A stretch of 44,466 bases of DNA from a virus, in IMG/VR virus record IMGVR_UViG_3300027736_000079, positions 1 to 44,466 of that record; one strand, written 5' to 3'. The position numbers were made by a program, and so were the translations under genes. Shown here piece after piece: positions 1 through 6,193 of the stretch. Position 1 is the first letter of the stretch; every line of letters begins with the position of its first letter. The notes under the pieces were generated by a model. The model made no database searches and was not told the DNA's origin. It saw only the letters and a list, made by a program, of their open reading frames with translations.

Positions 1-245
1 TGCAGGCGAAAGAAAAACTCGACGCCATCGGCGCAGCCGTGCGAGCCGGTGTCATTACGCCCTCGCAAGAAGTCGAAAGCTCCATCCGCTCCATGCTGGC
101 CTTGCCAGAAATGAATGAGGAAGTCCTCAGCGAATGGAACAAAAACCCAATCCGCTCACCGATCACGCTCACCAACGCGCTTGCCGATCCGGTCGAGCCG
201 ACACCGCCACCACTCCCCGAAGATTTAACACCCATCGAACCATGA
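1..245 (+). CDS. Phage A portal protein, C-terminal fragment
   Basis: Only the last 80 codons are in the window; the frame starts at base 3 and ends with TGA at 243-245. The sequence is the same as the end of the complete lambda-type portal gene at 35,111-36,865, with one E-to-Q difference near the proline-rich tail (VEPTPPPLPEDL against VQPTPPPLPEDL). The portal is the dodecameric ring through which DNA enters the head. Its stop overlaps the start of the protease gene (ATGA), so the two are translationally coupled. The truncation is a window edge, not a mutation. Confidence 0.93.
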   Translation, partial: QAKEKLDAIGAAVRAGVITPSQEVESSIRSMLALPEMNEEVLSEWNKNPIRSPITLTNALADPVEPTPPPLPEDLTPIEP

Positions 246-1345
246 ACACACCCACCTCCACTCCAAAATTTTATGCAATGGAATCCACCGGCAACAATGA
301 AACCACGATCACTCTTTATGACGAGATCGGTGCTTTTGGCGCAGGCTCAAAGCAATTCCTCGGAGACCTTGGCAAGCTCTCCGGTCAACACATCCACCTC
401 CGTATCAATTCGCCCGGGGGTTCCGTGGTTGAGGGCACCGCGATTTACAACGCTCTCCGCCGGCACAAAGGAGGGGTGACCGTCCACATCGACGCGCTCG
501 CCGCCAGCATGGCCTCCGTCATCGCCATGGCCGGCGCTCCGGTCTACATCGCCGACAACGCCCTGATGATGATCCATAACCCTTGGACCGTCAGCATGGG
601 AGGAAGCGAAGACCTCCGCAAAGAAGCCGACCTCCTCGACATGCTCAAGGTCAATCTGCGCAACGCCTACGTCCGCAAGACCGGCATGAGCGAAACCGAT
701 ATTTCCGCCATGATGGACGCCGAGACATGGCTCGACGCAGTGGACGCCGTCGCCCTCGGATTTGCCGACGCCATTGAGGAAGGGGTCGCAGCAGCCGCAA
801 CAGCTACCCCCGAAAATCTCCGCGCTCGGTTTGACACCTTCGCTAAAGCAAAACCTATGGACAACATCGAAACACCCGCCGCTCCAGAAGTAGAGGCAAC
901 CGTCGTGAGCGAATCCGCTCCAGTTGAGCAGCCAGCTATCGAACCCGCTCCCGCCGTGGAAGCCGAACCCGTAGCGCAAGAAGTCATCGCCCCTGCTATT
1001 GAGGAAGTCGTCGAAGCTCCCGCAGCCGAAGAGCCGCAAGCCAAGGCATCCATCGCCGATTCGATCCTTGCAAAATACAACGAGCTTTCCGCAAAGCTCG
1101 ACAGCGCACTCGCCGAATCCCTCGCTTACAAAGCGAAGTTCGACATCGCAAGCCAAGACCTCGCCCGCCTCGAGCGCAGCCTCGGCCTCTCCGCAGCCCG
1201 TCAAGTCCCCGTTGTCACGCCAACAGAAAACGCCGCGAACATTTACGACCAGTGGAAAAACGCCACCGGCGCAGAGAAGACCCGCATTTTCCGAGCCAAC
1301 CGCAAGGCGCTCGAAATCGCATCTAAAAATTTGACACCGCAATAA
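242..1345 (+). CDS. Phage A prohead protease/scaffold fusion, ClpP/S49-like
   Basis: This 367-residue protein should cleave head proteins during capsid maturation. Residues 1 to about 200 form a ClpP-like serine protease: the nucleophile is probably Ser89 in AASMAS, the histidine is His112 in MMIHNPW, and a region DAETWLDAVDA follows, as in phage ClpP-type prohead proteases. From about residue 205 the protein becomes acidic and Pro/Ala/Glu-rich, then helical with a coiled coil, like the scaffold part of lambda C/Nu3. The ATG at 242 overlaps the portal stop; an in-frame ATG further upstream at 134 would lie deep in portal coding sequence and is not favoured. The coiled coil differs strongly from copy B (36,862) although both flanks match. 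Confidence 0.9.
   Translation: MNTPTSTPKFYAMESTGNNETTITLYDEIGAFGAGSKQFLGDLGKLSGQHIHLRINSPGGSVVEGTAIYNALRRHKGGVTVHIDALAASMASVIAMAGAPVYIADNALMMIHNPWTVSMGGSEDLRKEADLLDMLKVNLRNAYVRKTGMSETDISAMMDAETWLDAVDAVALGFADAIEEGVAAAATATPENLRARFDTFAKAKPMDNIETPAAPEVEATVVSESAPVEQPAIEPAPAVEAEPVAQEVIAPAIEEVVEAPAAEEPQAKASIADSILAKYNELSAKLDSALAESLAYKAKFDIASQDLARLERSLGLSAARQVPVVTPTENAANIYDQWKNATGAEKTRIFRANRKALEIASKNLTPQ
857..1345 (+). CDS. Possible internally started scaffold protein (Nu3-like), phage A
   Basis: An in-frame ATG at 857 (MDNIETPAAP) sits exactly where the protease domain ends and the acidic, coiled-coil scaffold region begins. It would give a separate 162-residue scaffold, as lambda Nu3 is made from inside gene C. 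TTGACA lies at 831-836, 20 nt before this ATG, and the same arrangement is kept in copy B. There is no Shine-Dalgarno sequence. That the region acts as a scaffold is inferred from composition and position; separate initiation is a hypothesis. Confidence 0.35.
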   Translation: MDNIETPAAPEVEATVVSESAPVEQPAIEPAPAVEAEPVAQEVIAPAIEEVVEAPAAEEPQAKASIADSILAKYNELSAKLDSALAESLAYKAKFDIASQDLARLERSLGLSAARQVPVVTPTENAANIYDQWKNATGAEKTRIFRANRKALEIASKNLTPQ

Positions 1346-1388
1346 TTCACGAAAACCCGAATCCAACCCACCAACTCAAAATAACATC

Positions 1389-2294
1389 ATGGCCACTACC
1401 ATCAGCTCCGAACTCAAACTGAATGTCGTTCTCGACAGCGCTCTCATGGCGCTTCGTGAAGCACTTCTCCCACTCAACTCTTTCTCGACTGTCTACAACA
1501 GCGTTCCGCTGCAAGGCACCGACAAGATCGCCGTTCCATTCTTCCCTCTCGCCACAGACGCGACGAGCGACTTCAACGGAACGTATGCGTTCTCCGATTC
1601 CAACGCGATCAACAGCCGCGAGATCACGGTGAACAAGCGCAAATACCAAGCGCTCTCCTTCACATCGAGCGAACTCGCTCGCCAGCCTTATTTCAACCCC
1701 GAGCAACTCGGATTCTTGAAAGGCCGCAAGCTCGCCGAAGACATCCTTCGTGACGTCCTCGGAGTCGTGACGCTCGCCAACTACGGCGCAGCGATCCACA
1801 CCGGCGCAGCTTCCAGCTTCGACAGCGACGATTTGATCACGATGAAGACCGTGCTCGACCAATCCAAATGGGCGAAGTCCAGCCGCGTCATGATCCTCGA
1901 CAACGCTTATGAAGGCGCTCTTCTCAAAGACGCTTCGATCAAAAACGCAGCCGCAGTCGGCAGCGCATCCGCCATCCAAAACGGACGCCTCCCACAGATC
2001 GCTGGCTTTGACGTTATCGGCACCAACCTCATCCCCGGCAACTCGCAGAACCTCGTCGGAATGGTTGCACTTCCCGAGGCAATCTTGGTTGCTTTCTCGC
2101 CAGTGGCCCCATCGCCCGGCGTTCGCAACAACCTCACAGCCTACGAAGTGGCAGTCGATCCAGAGACCGGCCTCACCATCGAGTATCGCTCATGGGGCGA
2201 TCCCGACACGGACACAGAGAAATCCGTCATCGAGGTCAACTACGGCTTCGCACTCGGCCACGCCGCCGCCCTCAAGCGCATCGTTTCCGCTTAA
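1389..2294 (+). CDS. Phage A major capsid protein
   Basis: This 301-residue protein is the probable main shell subunit. It follows the protease/scaffold gene directly, as expected for an HK97-fold capsid protein in lambda-type order, and no separate decoration gene lies between them. No cleavage site or crosslink residue can be assigned by eye. The leader (1346-1388) is 43 nt, A- and C-rich, has no Shine-Dalgarno sequence and is the same in copy B. Only two residues differ from copy B (Met/Ile in SALxALREAL and Val/Ile in ILRDxLGVV), so the two phages should build nearly identical heads. Confidence 0.85.
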   Translation: MATTISSELKLNVVLDSALMALREALLPLNSFSTVYNSVPLQGTDKIAVPFFPLATDATSDFNGTYAFSDSNAINSREITVNKRKYQALSFTSSELARQPYFNPEQLGFLKGRKLAEDILRDVLGVVTLANYGAAIHTGAASSFDSDDLITMKTVLDQSKWAKSSRVMILDNAYEGALLKDASIKNAAAVGSASAIQNGRLPQIAGFDVIGTNLIPGNSQNLVGMVALPEAILVAFSPVAPSPGVRNNLTAYEVAVDPETGLTIEYRSWGDPDTDTEKSVIEVNYGFALGHAAALKRIVSA

Positions 2295-2299
2295 TCCTC

Positions 2300-2533
2300 A
2301 TGCGCCTTGGAATCACACTCGCACGCAACGGCGACACTTGGCAGGTCAAGCACCTGCCGAGCGTCCCGCTCGCCGAGCAACTCACCGACTTCAAAGCCAA
2401 GCAAGTCGCCGGTGAGTTCAGCGCAGACGAAACCATCATCGTATCACTCAACGAAACTCTGAAGCGCCACGCCTCAAAGCACAGCGCCGTTGTTGAAGTC
2501 GAAATGGAAGACTCGCCCAAGAAAAAGAAGTAA
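2300..2533 (+). CDS. Small conserved protein after the capsid gene, phage A
   Basis: This is a 77-residue protein with no recognised family. It begins LGITLARNGDTW and ends in an acidic stretch followed by four lysines. It is almost identical to the gene at 38,941. It starts five bases after the capsid stop and is followed by a strong terminator, so it closes the capsid transcription unit. A head-associated or head-assembly role is inferred from position only. Confidence 0.8.
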   Translation: MRLGITLARNGDTWQVKHLPSVPLAEQLTDFKAKQVAGEFSADETIIVSLNETLKRHASKHSAVVEVEMEDSPKKKK

Positions 2534-2562
2534 TTCCTCGCGCCTCACAGCGCAACCCGCAA

Positions 2563-2602
2563 AGCCCGGCTGGACCTTTCACCAGCCGGGCTTTTCTTTT
2601 TG
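2563..2602 (+). terminator. Rho-independent terminator after capsid operon, phage A
   Basis: An 11-bp perfect stem (AGCCCGGCTGG at 2563-2573 with CCAGCCGGGCT at 2582-2592) has an 8-base loop and is followed by TTTTCTTTTT. The same structure occurs at 39,209. Sequence similarity between the two phages ends just past this point. Confidence 0.93.
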
Positions 2603-2618
2603 ACACGTCACGTCGGGT
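2600..2618 (+). promoter_or_regulatory. TTGACA-N13 element before head-tail gene, phage A
   Basis: TTGACA (2600-2605) is followed by 13 bases ending GGGT and then the ATG at 2619. It directly follows the terminator T-run. No -10 box is visible at a normal distance, so it is not an obvious sigma-70 promoter. The same spacing occurs before 30,797, 34,820, 35,111 and 39,265. Confidence 0.5.
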
Positions 2619-2942
2619 ATGTCGCCCGCATCCCGCAACGCCCTCGCTCTTCGCTCCGCAGCCGCGAGCAATGCGCTCCACGGCATCGTCGTTAAGTTTC
2701 GCGGGCAGGACATCCGCGTTTGTTTGGCGGCCACAGTCATCGGCCTCGATCTCGACACCGGCGGCCTCAAGCAGGGCGGCGAGTTTAAGTGCCGATTCTT
2801 GGTTTCGGATCTCCCGCTCCCTCCTCGCCGTGGCGAGCTGGTCTTGCACAACGGCCGCACCTACCTCATCAACGAAATCACGCAGCAAACTATCTTTACC
2901 GGCGAGCATGTGGTCACGCTCACGCCCGGCTCCGCGCAATGA
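2619..2942 (+). CDS. Head-tail connector/adaptor protein, phage A
   Basis: This 107-residue protein lies between the capsid genes and the tail genes, where siphoviruses encode head completion proteins. It is clearly related to 39,265-39,588; they share the pattern GLDLxTGGLxQGGEFxCRFL and PPRRGE. The predicted beta-rich form fits head-closure or adaptor proteins such as lambda FII, but the exact slot is not proven. Its TGA overlaps the next ATG. It is the first gene past the block that is near-identical in both phages. Confidence 0.65.
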   Translation: MSPASRNALALRSAAASNALHGIVVKFRGQDIRVCLAATVIGLDLDTGGLKQGGEFKCRFLVSDLPLPPRRGELVLHNGRTYLINEITQQTIFTGEHVVTLTPGSAQ

Positions 2943-3337
2943 CACTCGACACACAAAACGCCATCGTCGCCTATCTCCGCGCGCTCCCTGTTATGGAGGG
3001 CCTCACGATCCACGCGAGCACTGACGACAAAGAGATCCCCGGCGACCAGCCCGTGGTCGTCGTCTCATGCGACAACGCCGAGAGCCCTGTCGCCAAGCTC
3101 TACCGCGCCACGGTCCAGATCACCCTCTCGACGCCCGTGATTATGGAGGACGCTCTGGAAACTCACCGCACTCTCACCTCGGCCCTCCGCACGGCCGCGA
3201 ATCTCTCGGCCGTCGCCACGTTCTTTCCGCCGACTCTCGTTTTCAGCGGCCGTCACCTTAACACCTGGCACGAATCCCGCGAAGACGGTCGCCTCGTCAC
3301 TACCGCCGAACTGGTGGTGGGCGTGCGCGAAATTTGA
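2939..3337 (+). CDS. Tail completion/terminator-like protein, phage A
   Basis: The product has 132 residues and starts at the ATG that overlaps the previous stop. It is homologous to 39,585-39,989, sharing EIPGDQPVxVV and a final VxEI. Proteins of this size between the head adaptor and the tail tube are usually the tail terminator or minor tail protein (lambda gpU or HK97 gp10 type), which joins the tail to the head. The function is by position and size. Its stop TGA lies within a TTGACA motif. Confidence 0.6.
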   Translation: MTLDTQNAIVAYLRALPVMEGLTIHASTDDKEIPGDQPVVVVSCDNAESPVAKLYRATVQITLSTPVIMEDALETHRTLTSALRTAANLSAVATFFPPTLVFSGRHLNTWHESREDGRLVTTAELVVGVREI

Positions 3338-3354
3338 CAACCCCTTTTTATCAA

Positions 3355-3603
3355 ATGCCCGATCTTCTTTTTCGTCCACTTGCCGACCTTGCCGAAGCCG
3401 AAAAGGAAAACCTCGAGCTCTACAATTTGACAATCCCACCCAATCAAATGCCCGAACTTGAATCCAAACTCCGAGCCCTCCTTGACGAGGCAAATGCCGC
3501 AGGCGCATTCGCCAGCGTCGGTAGCGCGCCAGTCGAAGACGGCACAAAACTGGAATTCTACTTCACCCTTCGCGTTTCAGCGAAACAACCTACCAAAGAA
3601 TAA
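3355..3603 (+). CDS. Hypothetical protein, phage A only
   Basis: This 82-residue protein has no counterpart at the same place in phage B and no recognised family. Two starts are possible: ATG at 3355 (MPDLLF) or ATG at 3448 (MPELES). Both are preceded by a copy of the same short stretch, TTTGACAAYCCC then ATCAAATGCCCGA, with 15 nt between TTGACA and ATG. A small tandem duplication therefore duplicated the start region. The second start would give a 51-residue protein. Its place before the tail-tube genes suggests a tail role. Confidence 0.5.
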   Translation: MPDLLFRPLADLAEAEKENLELYNLTIPPNQMPELESKLRALLDEANAAGAFASVGSAPVEDGTKLEFYFTLRVSAKQPTKE

Positions 3604-3605
3604 TT

Positions 3606-3914
3606 ATGGCTTTTGCATCCATCGATCTTTTCGGAGTGACTGACCCCGCCTCCGGCTATTTACAAGAAACGACCAAGACCGAGACCGCCGAAATCGCCTC
3701 CGTGCGAGACACGACCGGGGTCACCAAGGTCGCCGTGCTCAAGGGCGTTCTGACCACGGAGGTCGTGCTTAAAGGCAAAGGCACCTACACTCCCGCCGTC
3801 ACAGCCAATCTGAATGTCACCGGCACGGCTGTCATCACTTCCGCTAAAGTTTCCGAGTCGGCCGAAGACTTCCCAGACTACGAGATCACCTACCAACAAT
3901 TTGCCTCCAACTAA
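3606..3914 (+). CDS. Small beta-rich tail protein, possible tail tube, phage A
   Basis: A 102-residue Thr/Val-rich protein that lacks charged helical segments and looks all-beta. It is the first of two similar small genes; phage B has a matching pair at 40,018 and 40,341. Tail tube subunits normally lie here, upstream of the chaperone and tape measure genes, but they are usually 130-200 residues, so these may be short tube proteins or a tube protein plus partner. Confidence 0.5.
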   Translation: MAFASIDLFGVTDPASGYLQETTKTETAEIASVRDTTGVTKVAVLKGVLTTEVVLKGKGTYTPAVTANLNVTGTAVITSAKVSESAEDFPDYEITYQQFASN

Positions 3915-3916
3915 TT

Positions 3917-4237
3917 ATGGCCGCTCCAACCGCAATCGGACTTACACTCATTTCAACGGCTTCCGCGCAAAGCGTGGAAGTCACTTCCCAGGGCGAAGTG
4001 GCTATGCTTGTCGGCCATGACGGCAAATTTTCTAAAGCCGCCGTCTACGATCCGAAATTCACTTTCACCGTTTCGGGCAAAGGCGCGGTCTGCCCCGTAG
4101 CAATCAACGCGACCGGCACTGGCAAACCCACCGGCGTTACGGGCAAGGTGATCATCAACTCTATCAAAAACCAGACGAATAACGACGATTGGGAAAGCTG
4201 GGAATACTCCGGCGAAGCCTACCCGTCCGCCACCTAA
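3917..4237 (+). CDS. Second small beta-rich tail protein, phage A
   Basis: This 106-residue protein starts two bases after the previous stop and has the same general make-up: a Gly-rich turn followed by alternating hydrophobic strands (KFTFTVSGKG, KVIINSIKN). It is the second member of the pair seen in both phages. A stem-loop, GCAGAC-cggcc-GTCTGC at 4258-4274, follows the gene. It lacks a T-run, unlike the true terminator at the matching place in phage B. A tail-tube or tail-completion role is likely by position. Confidence 0.5.
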   Translation: MAAPTAIGLTLISTASAQSVEVTSQGEVAMLVGHDGKFSKAAVYDPKFTFTVSGKGAVCPVAINATGTGKPTGVTGKVIINSIKNQTNNDDWESWEYSGEAYPSAT

Positions 4238-4288
4238 CCGCGCCACCGCGCCCGCTCGCAGACCGGCCGTCTGCCCACCGATCTCATT

Positions 4289-4792
4289 ATGTTAAAATCA
4301 GGCGACAGCTACCACTACCTCACCGAGGTCTCCCTCGGCGAGACCACCAAAGACGGCCGGATCCGTTTCGGAAATAACCCTCTCAACGCGCCGAATACCC
4401 GGCTCATCGCGGACGCTCTCACCAGTGGCTTTCGATTAGTCGAAGGCAGCGGATTCCGCGACACGGTTGAGCAGACCGAAAGAGGCCCTCTCCGCAAAGT
4501 CGAGTGGTATATCGACGGGTCCACCAAAGGGCTTTTCGTGACCGCCGAAGGCCGCGAGGAAATAGACTTCGCCGAATTTCAGACGCGCTACAACTCGGAG
4601 CAATGGTGCCTCGAGCACTCGCACCACCCGATCGCCTTCATGCGGTGGAGCGCCCGCCACCTCTCAGAACTCCGCGACAAGATCCGCGAGCTCACTCCCG
4701 CAGCCGTCCTTCGTCGCGGCAACCGCACCGTCACCGTCACCGCCAATCTTCCCCAAGACAAAAAAGACAAACTCCTCTCCTACCTCAAATGA
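4289..4792 (+). CDS. Hypothetical tail-region protein, phage A
   Basis: This 167-residue protein matches no family that can be recognised by eye. It is mixed alpha/beta, with a basic C-terminal segment (LRRGNRTVTVTANL) and a final lysine-rich helix. It corresponds in place to the 130-residue protein of phage B at 40,769, and both sit immediately before the tail chaperone gene. Its stop overlaps the chaperone start by ATGA. Confidence 0.6.
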   Translation: MLKSGDSYHYLTEVSLGETTKDGRIRFGNNPLNAPNTRLIADALTSGFRLVEGSGFRDTVEQTERGPLRKVEWYIDGSTKGLFVTAEGREEIDFAEFQTRYNSEQWCLEHSHHPIAFMRWSARHLSELRDKIRELTPAAVLRRGNRTVTVTANLPQDKKDKLLSYLK

Positions 4793-5187
4793 AATCCGAC
4801 CGATCCAAAAACCTCCTGACTCCCGCTCCGCAGATCAGCGGGCTGACACTTCGCCCCCTTACCTCTGGCACCTACGCGCTTTTGAATCGCGTCGGCAATA
4901 TCTTTGTTACGCCTGCCAACCCCGACCAAAAACCCGACCACATTTGGGCAGCCCTTGAATGGATTTTCATCCACTCCGCACCACCGCAGGACGTCCTTCG
5001 AGTCGCCCACGACTCACCCGAGGCGTTTAAATCCGCTGTCTTTGCATACAGTGAATCTGTGGCCGTCTCCGCCGTGCCGAAGCTCATTGTGGAAATCGAG
5101 CGCTCGCTGACTGCCGTCCACGAGCAGACCGTCGATGTTGTCCCGCGCCATGATAGCGACGACAAGGATGCGCCCCCAAACTCCTAG
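4789..5187 (+). CDS. Tail assembly chaperone, short (gpG-like) form, phage A
   Basis: A 132-residue protein placed just upstream of the tape measure region, as are lambda gpG and its analogues, which coat the tape measure protein during tail assembly. The C-terminus is acidic (DDKDAPPNS). Seven bases before the stop lies the canonical -1 slippery heptamer CCCAAAC, in the correct phase (C CCA AAC, 5175-5181). A small stem, AGCCA-GCC-TGGCT at 5188-5200, follows. Frameshifting would extend the protein to 5408. Confidence 0.75.
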   Translation: MKSDRSKNLLTPAPQISGLTLRPLTSGTYALLNRVGNIFVTPANPDQKPDHIWAALEWIFIHSAPPQDVLRVAHDSPEAFKSAVFAYSESVAVSAVPKLIVEIERSLTAVHEQTVDVVPRHDSDDKDAPPNS

Positions 5188-5408
5188 AGCCAGCCTGGCT
5201 TGCCTCGCGCATCTTTATGATCGCCGAGAAGACAGGTTGGCGCGAAGACTTCATTCTCTGGGAACTCCCGCTGCACCGAGCATTGGCCTACCAGCACTGC
5301 GCCCTCTGGAGCGGCGGTGCGTGGACCGTCGAGCCACAGGCCACACCCGAGGCCCAACTCTACTCCAGTTTGACTTCCTTCCCCATTATTGACGACGAGG
5401 ACGAATAA
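4789..5408 (+). CDS. Tail assembly chaperone, -1 frameshift (gpGT-like) form, phage A
   Basis: Slippage at CCCAAAC (5175-5181) would join bases 4789-5181 to 5181-5408 and give a 206-residue product. The extension begins LLEPAWLASRIF and contains EKTGWREDFIL, the kind of Trp/His-containing helical domain found in GT extensions, which recruits tail tube subunits to the tape measure. The -1 frame is open through the overlap. An ATG at 5217 could start a free 63-residue protein, but phage B has the same arrangement with no such start, which favours frameshifting. Confidence 0.75.
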
Positions 5409-5409
5409 A

Positions 5410-6189
5410 ATGGCCGCACCAAGAATAAAAGTGGACGAGACAAAACTCCGCCGAAAGATGCAACAATACGAGCGCATCGTCGGCAAGGAGGTGCGGCAAC
5501 TTGTTCACAATGCAGGACGCCTCTGCGCTGTAGAGTGCGCCCGCTATACATTCCCGTCAGGCCTTGGAAGCCCGGCAAAAAAGCAGGGCGAAAAGAAAAT
5601 CACAAAAAACCTTCGGGGCATCTTCACACTTGTGAATCCAAAATGGTGGAAAGAGGTTGCAAGCGGTGCGGCATTTAGCAGCGGAGGCGCAGCCATTCAC
5701 TCGAAATCTGGCGTTGTATGGGCAACGGAAAACCAAGAGACCATTTCCAACCTCGCCTCCGCTAAGACTTGGCACAAATCCAAACGCGGCTCGGACGGGC
5801 AAGCCAAAAAACTTGGCCTGCTTGACCGCGCCATTATCAAACAAGCGGTCTATCACAAAATTATCCGCGATACCGAAAAGAAAGTCGGCCTTGTGAAAGC
5901 TGGGTGGGCACTTGCCGCTGCGGCCTGCAAAGCGGATGTCCGCGAGCCTCTGCGTGGCATTCCTGCATGGGTCCGCCGAAACACGATCCGAGCCAAAGGA
6001 GCTATCGACGACCGCAAAGCCTCGGGGCTTGGATGGAAACTAAAAATCAAAAACCAAGTTGACTATGCCCGGCAGGCCCTCGCGCCCAGCAACGAAAGCT
6101 TTGCCGTCAATCTTGCCCGCCGAAAATTCTTTTCTATGTTGAACCACCAGATCCGCTATGTAAAAGCCAAGGAGGCCGGTCTCCGGTAA
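5410..6189 (+). CDS. Hypothetical tail protein upstream of tape measure, phage A
   Basis: A 259-residue basic protein, helical, with many lysines and arginines and the segment GIPAWVRRNTIR. It lies between the chaperone extension and the tape measure gene, in the same slot as the 205-residue protein of phage B at 41,792. Both begin with a helical N-terminus and end with an ARRKFF- or GREKFF-type segment, which hints at distant homology. The start at 5410 is one base after the frameshift-product stop. No function can be named. Confidence 0.6.
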   Translation: MAAPRIKVDETKLRRKMQQYERIVGKEVRQLVHNAGRLCAVECARYTFPSGLGSPAKKQGEKKITKNLRGIFTLVNPKWWKEVASGAAFSSGGAAIHSKSGVVWATENQETISNLASAKTWHKSKRGSDGQAKKLGLLDRAIIKQAVYHKIIRDTEKKVGLVKAGWALAAAACKADVREPLRGIPAWVRRNTIRAKGAIDDRKASGLGWKLKIKNQVDYARQALAPSNESFAVNLARRKFFSMLNHQIRYVKAKEAGLR

Positions 6190-6193
6190 CGCC

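Larger units (their letters stand above)
1..2605. repeat. Head-gene block, copy A of a 2.6-kb near-identical duplication
   Basis: This stretch matches 36,621-39,251 almost base for base, from the portal C-terminus through the protease, the capsid gene and the small following gene to a terminator. The capsid proteins differ at two residues of 301. The protease genes differ more, mainly in the coiled-coil part near the C-terminus. Similarity drops sharply just beyond the terminator at 2563-2602. The left limit is not visible because the window begins inside the block. Confidence 0.95.

Noticed and set aside
347-1366. Long minus-strand open frame of 339 codons opposite the protease gene, repeated at 36,967-37,773
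   Set aside because: It is a mirror of the GC-rich protease gene, Cys/Gly/Val-rich without domains, and has no leader. The same shadow appears wherever this gene occurs.
5217-5408. A separate 63-residue gene after the chaperone
   Set aside because: The frame is open upstream into the chaperone gene with a phased slippery site, and the phage B counterpart has no start codon, so a frameshift product is more likely.
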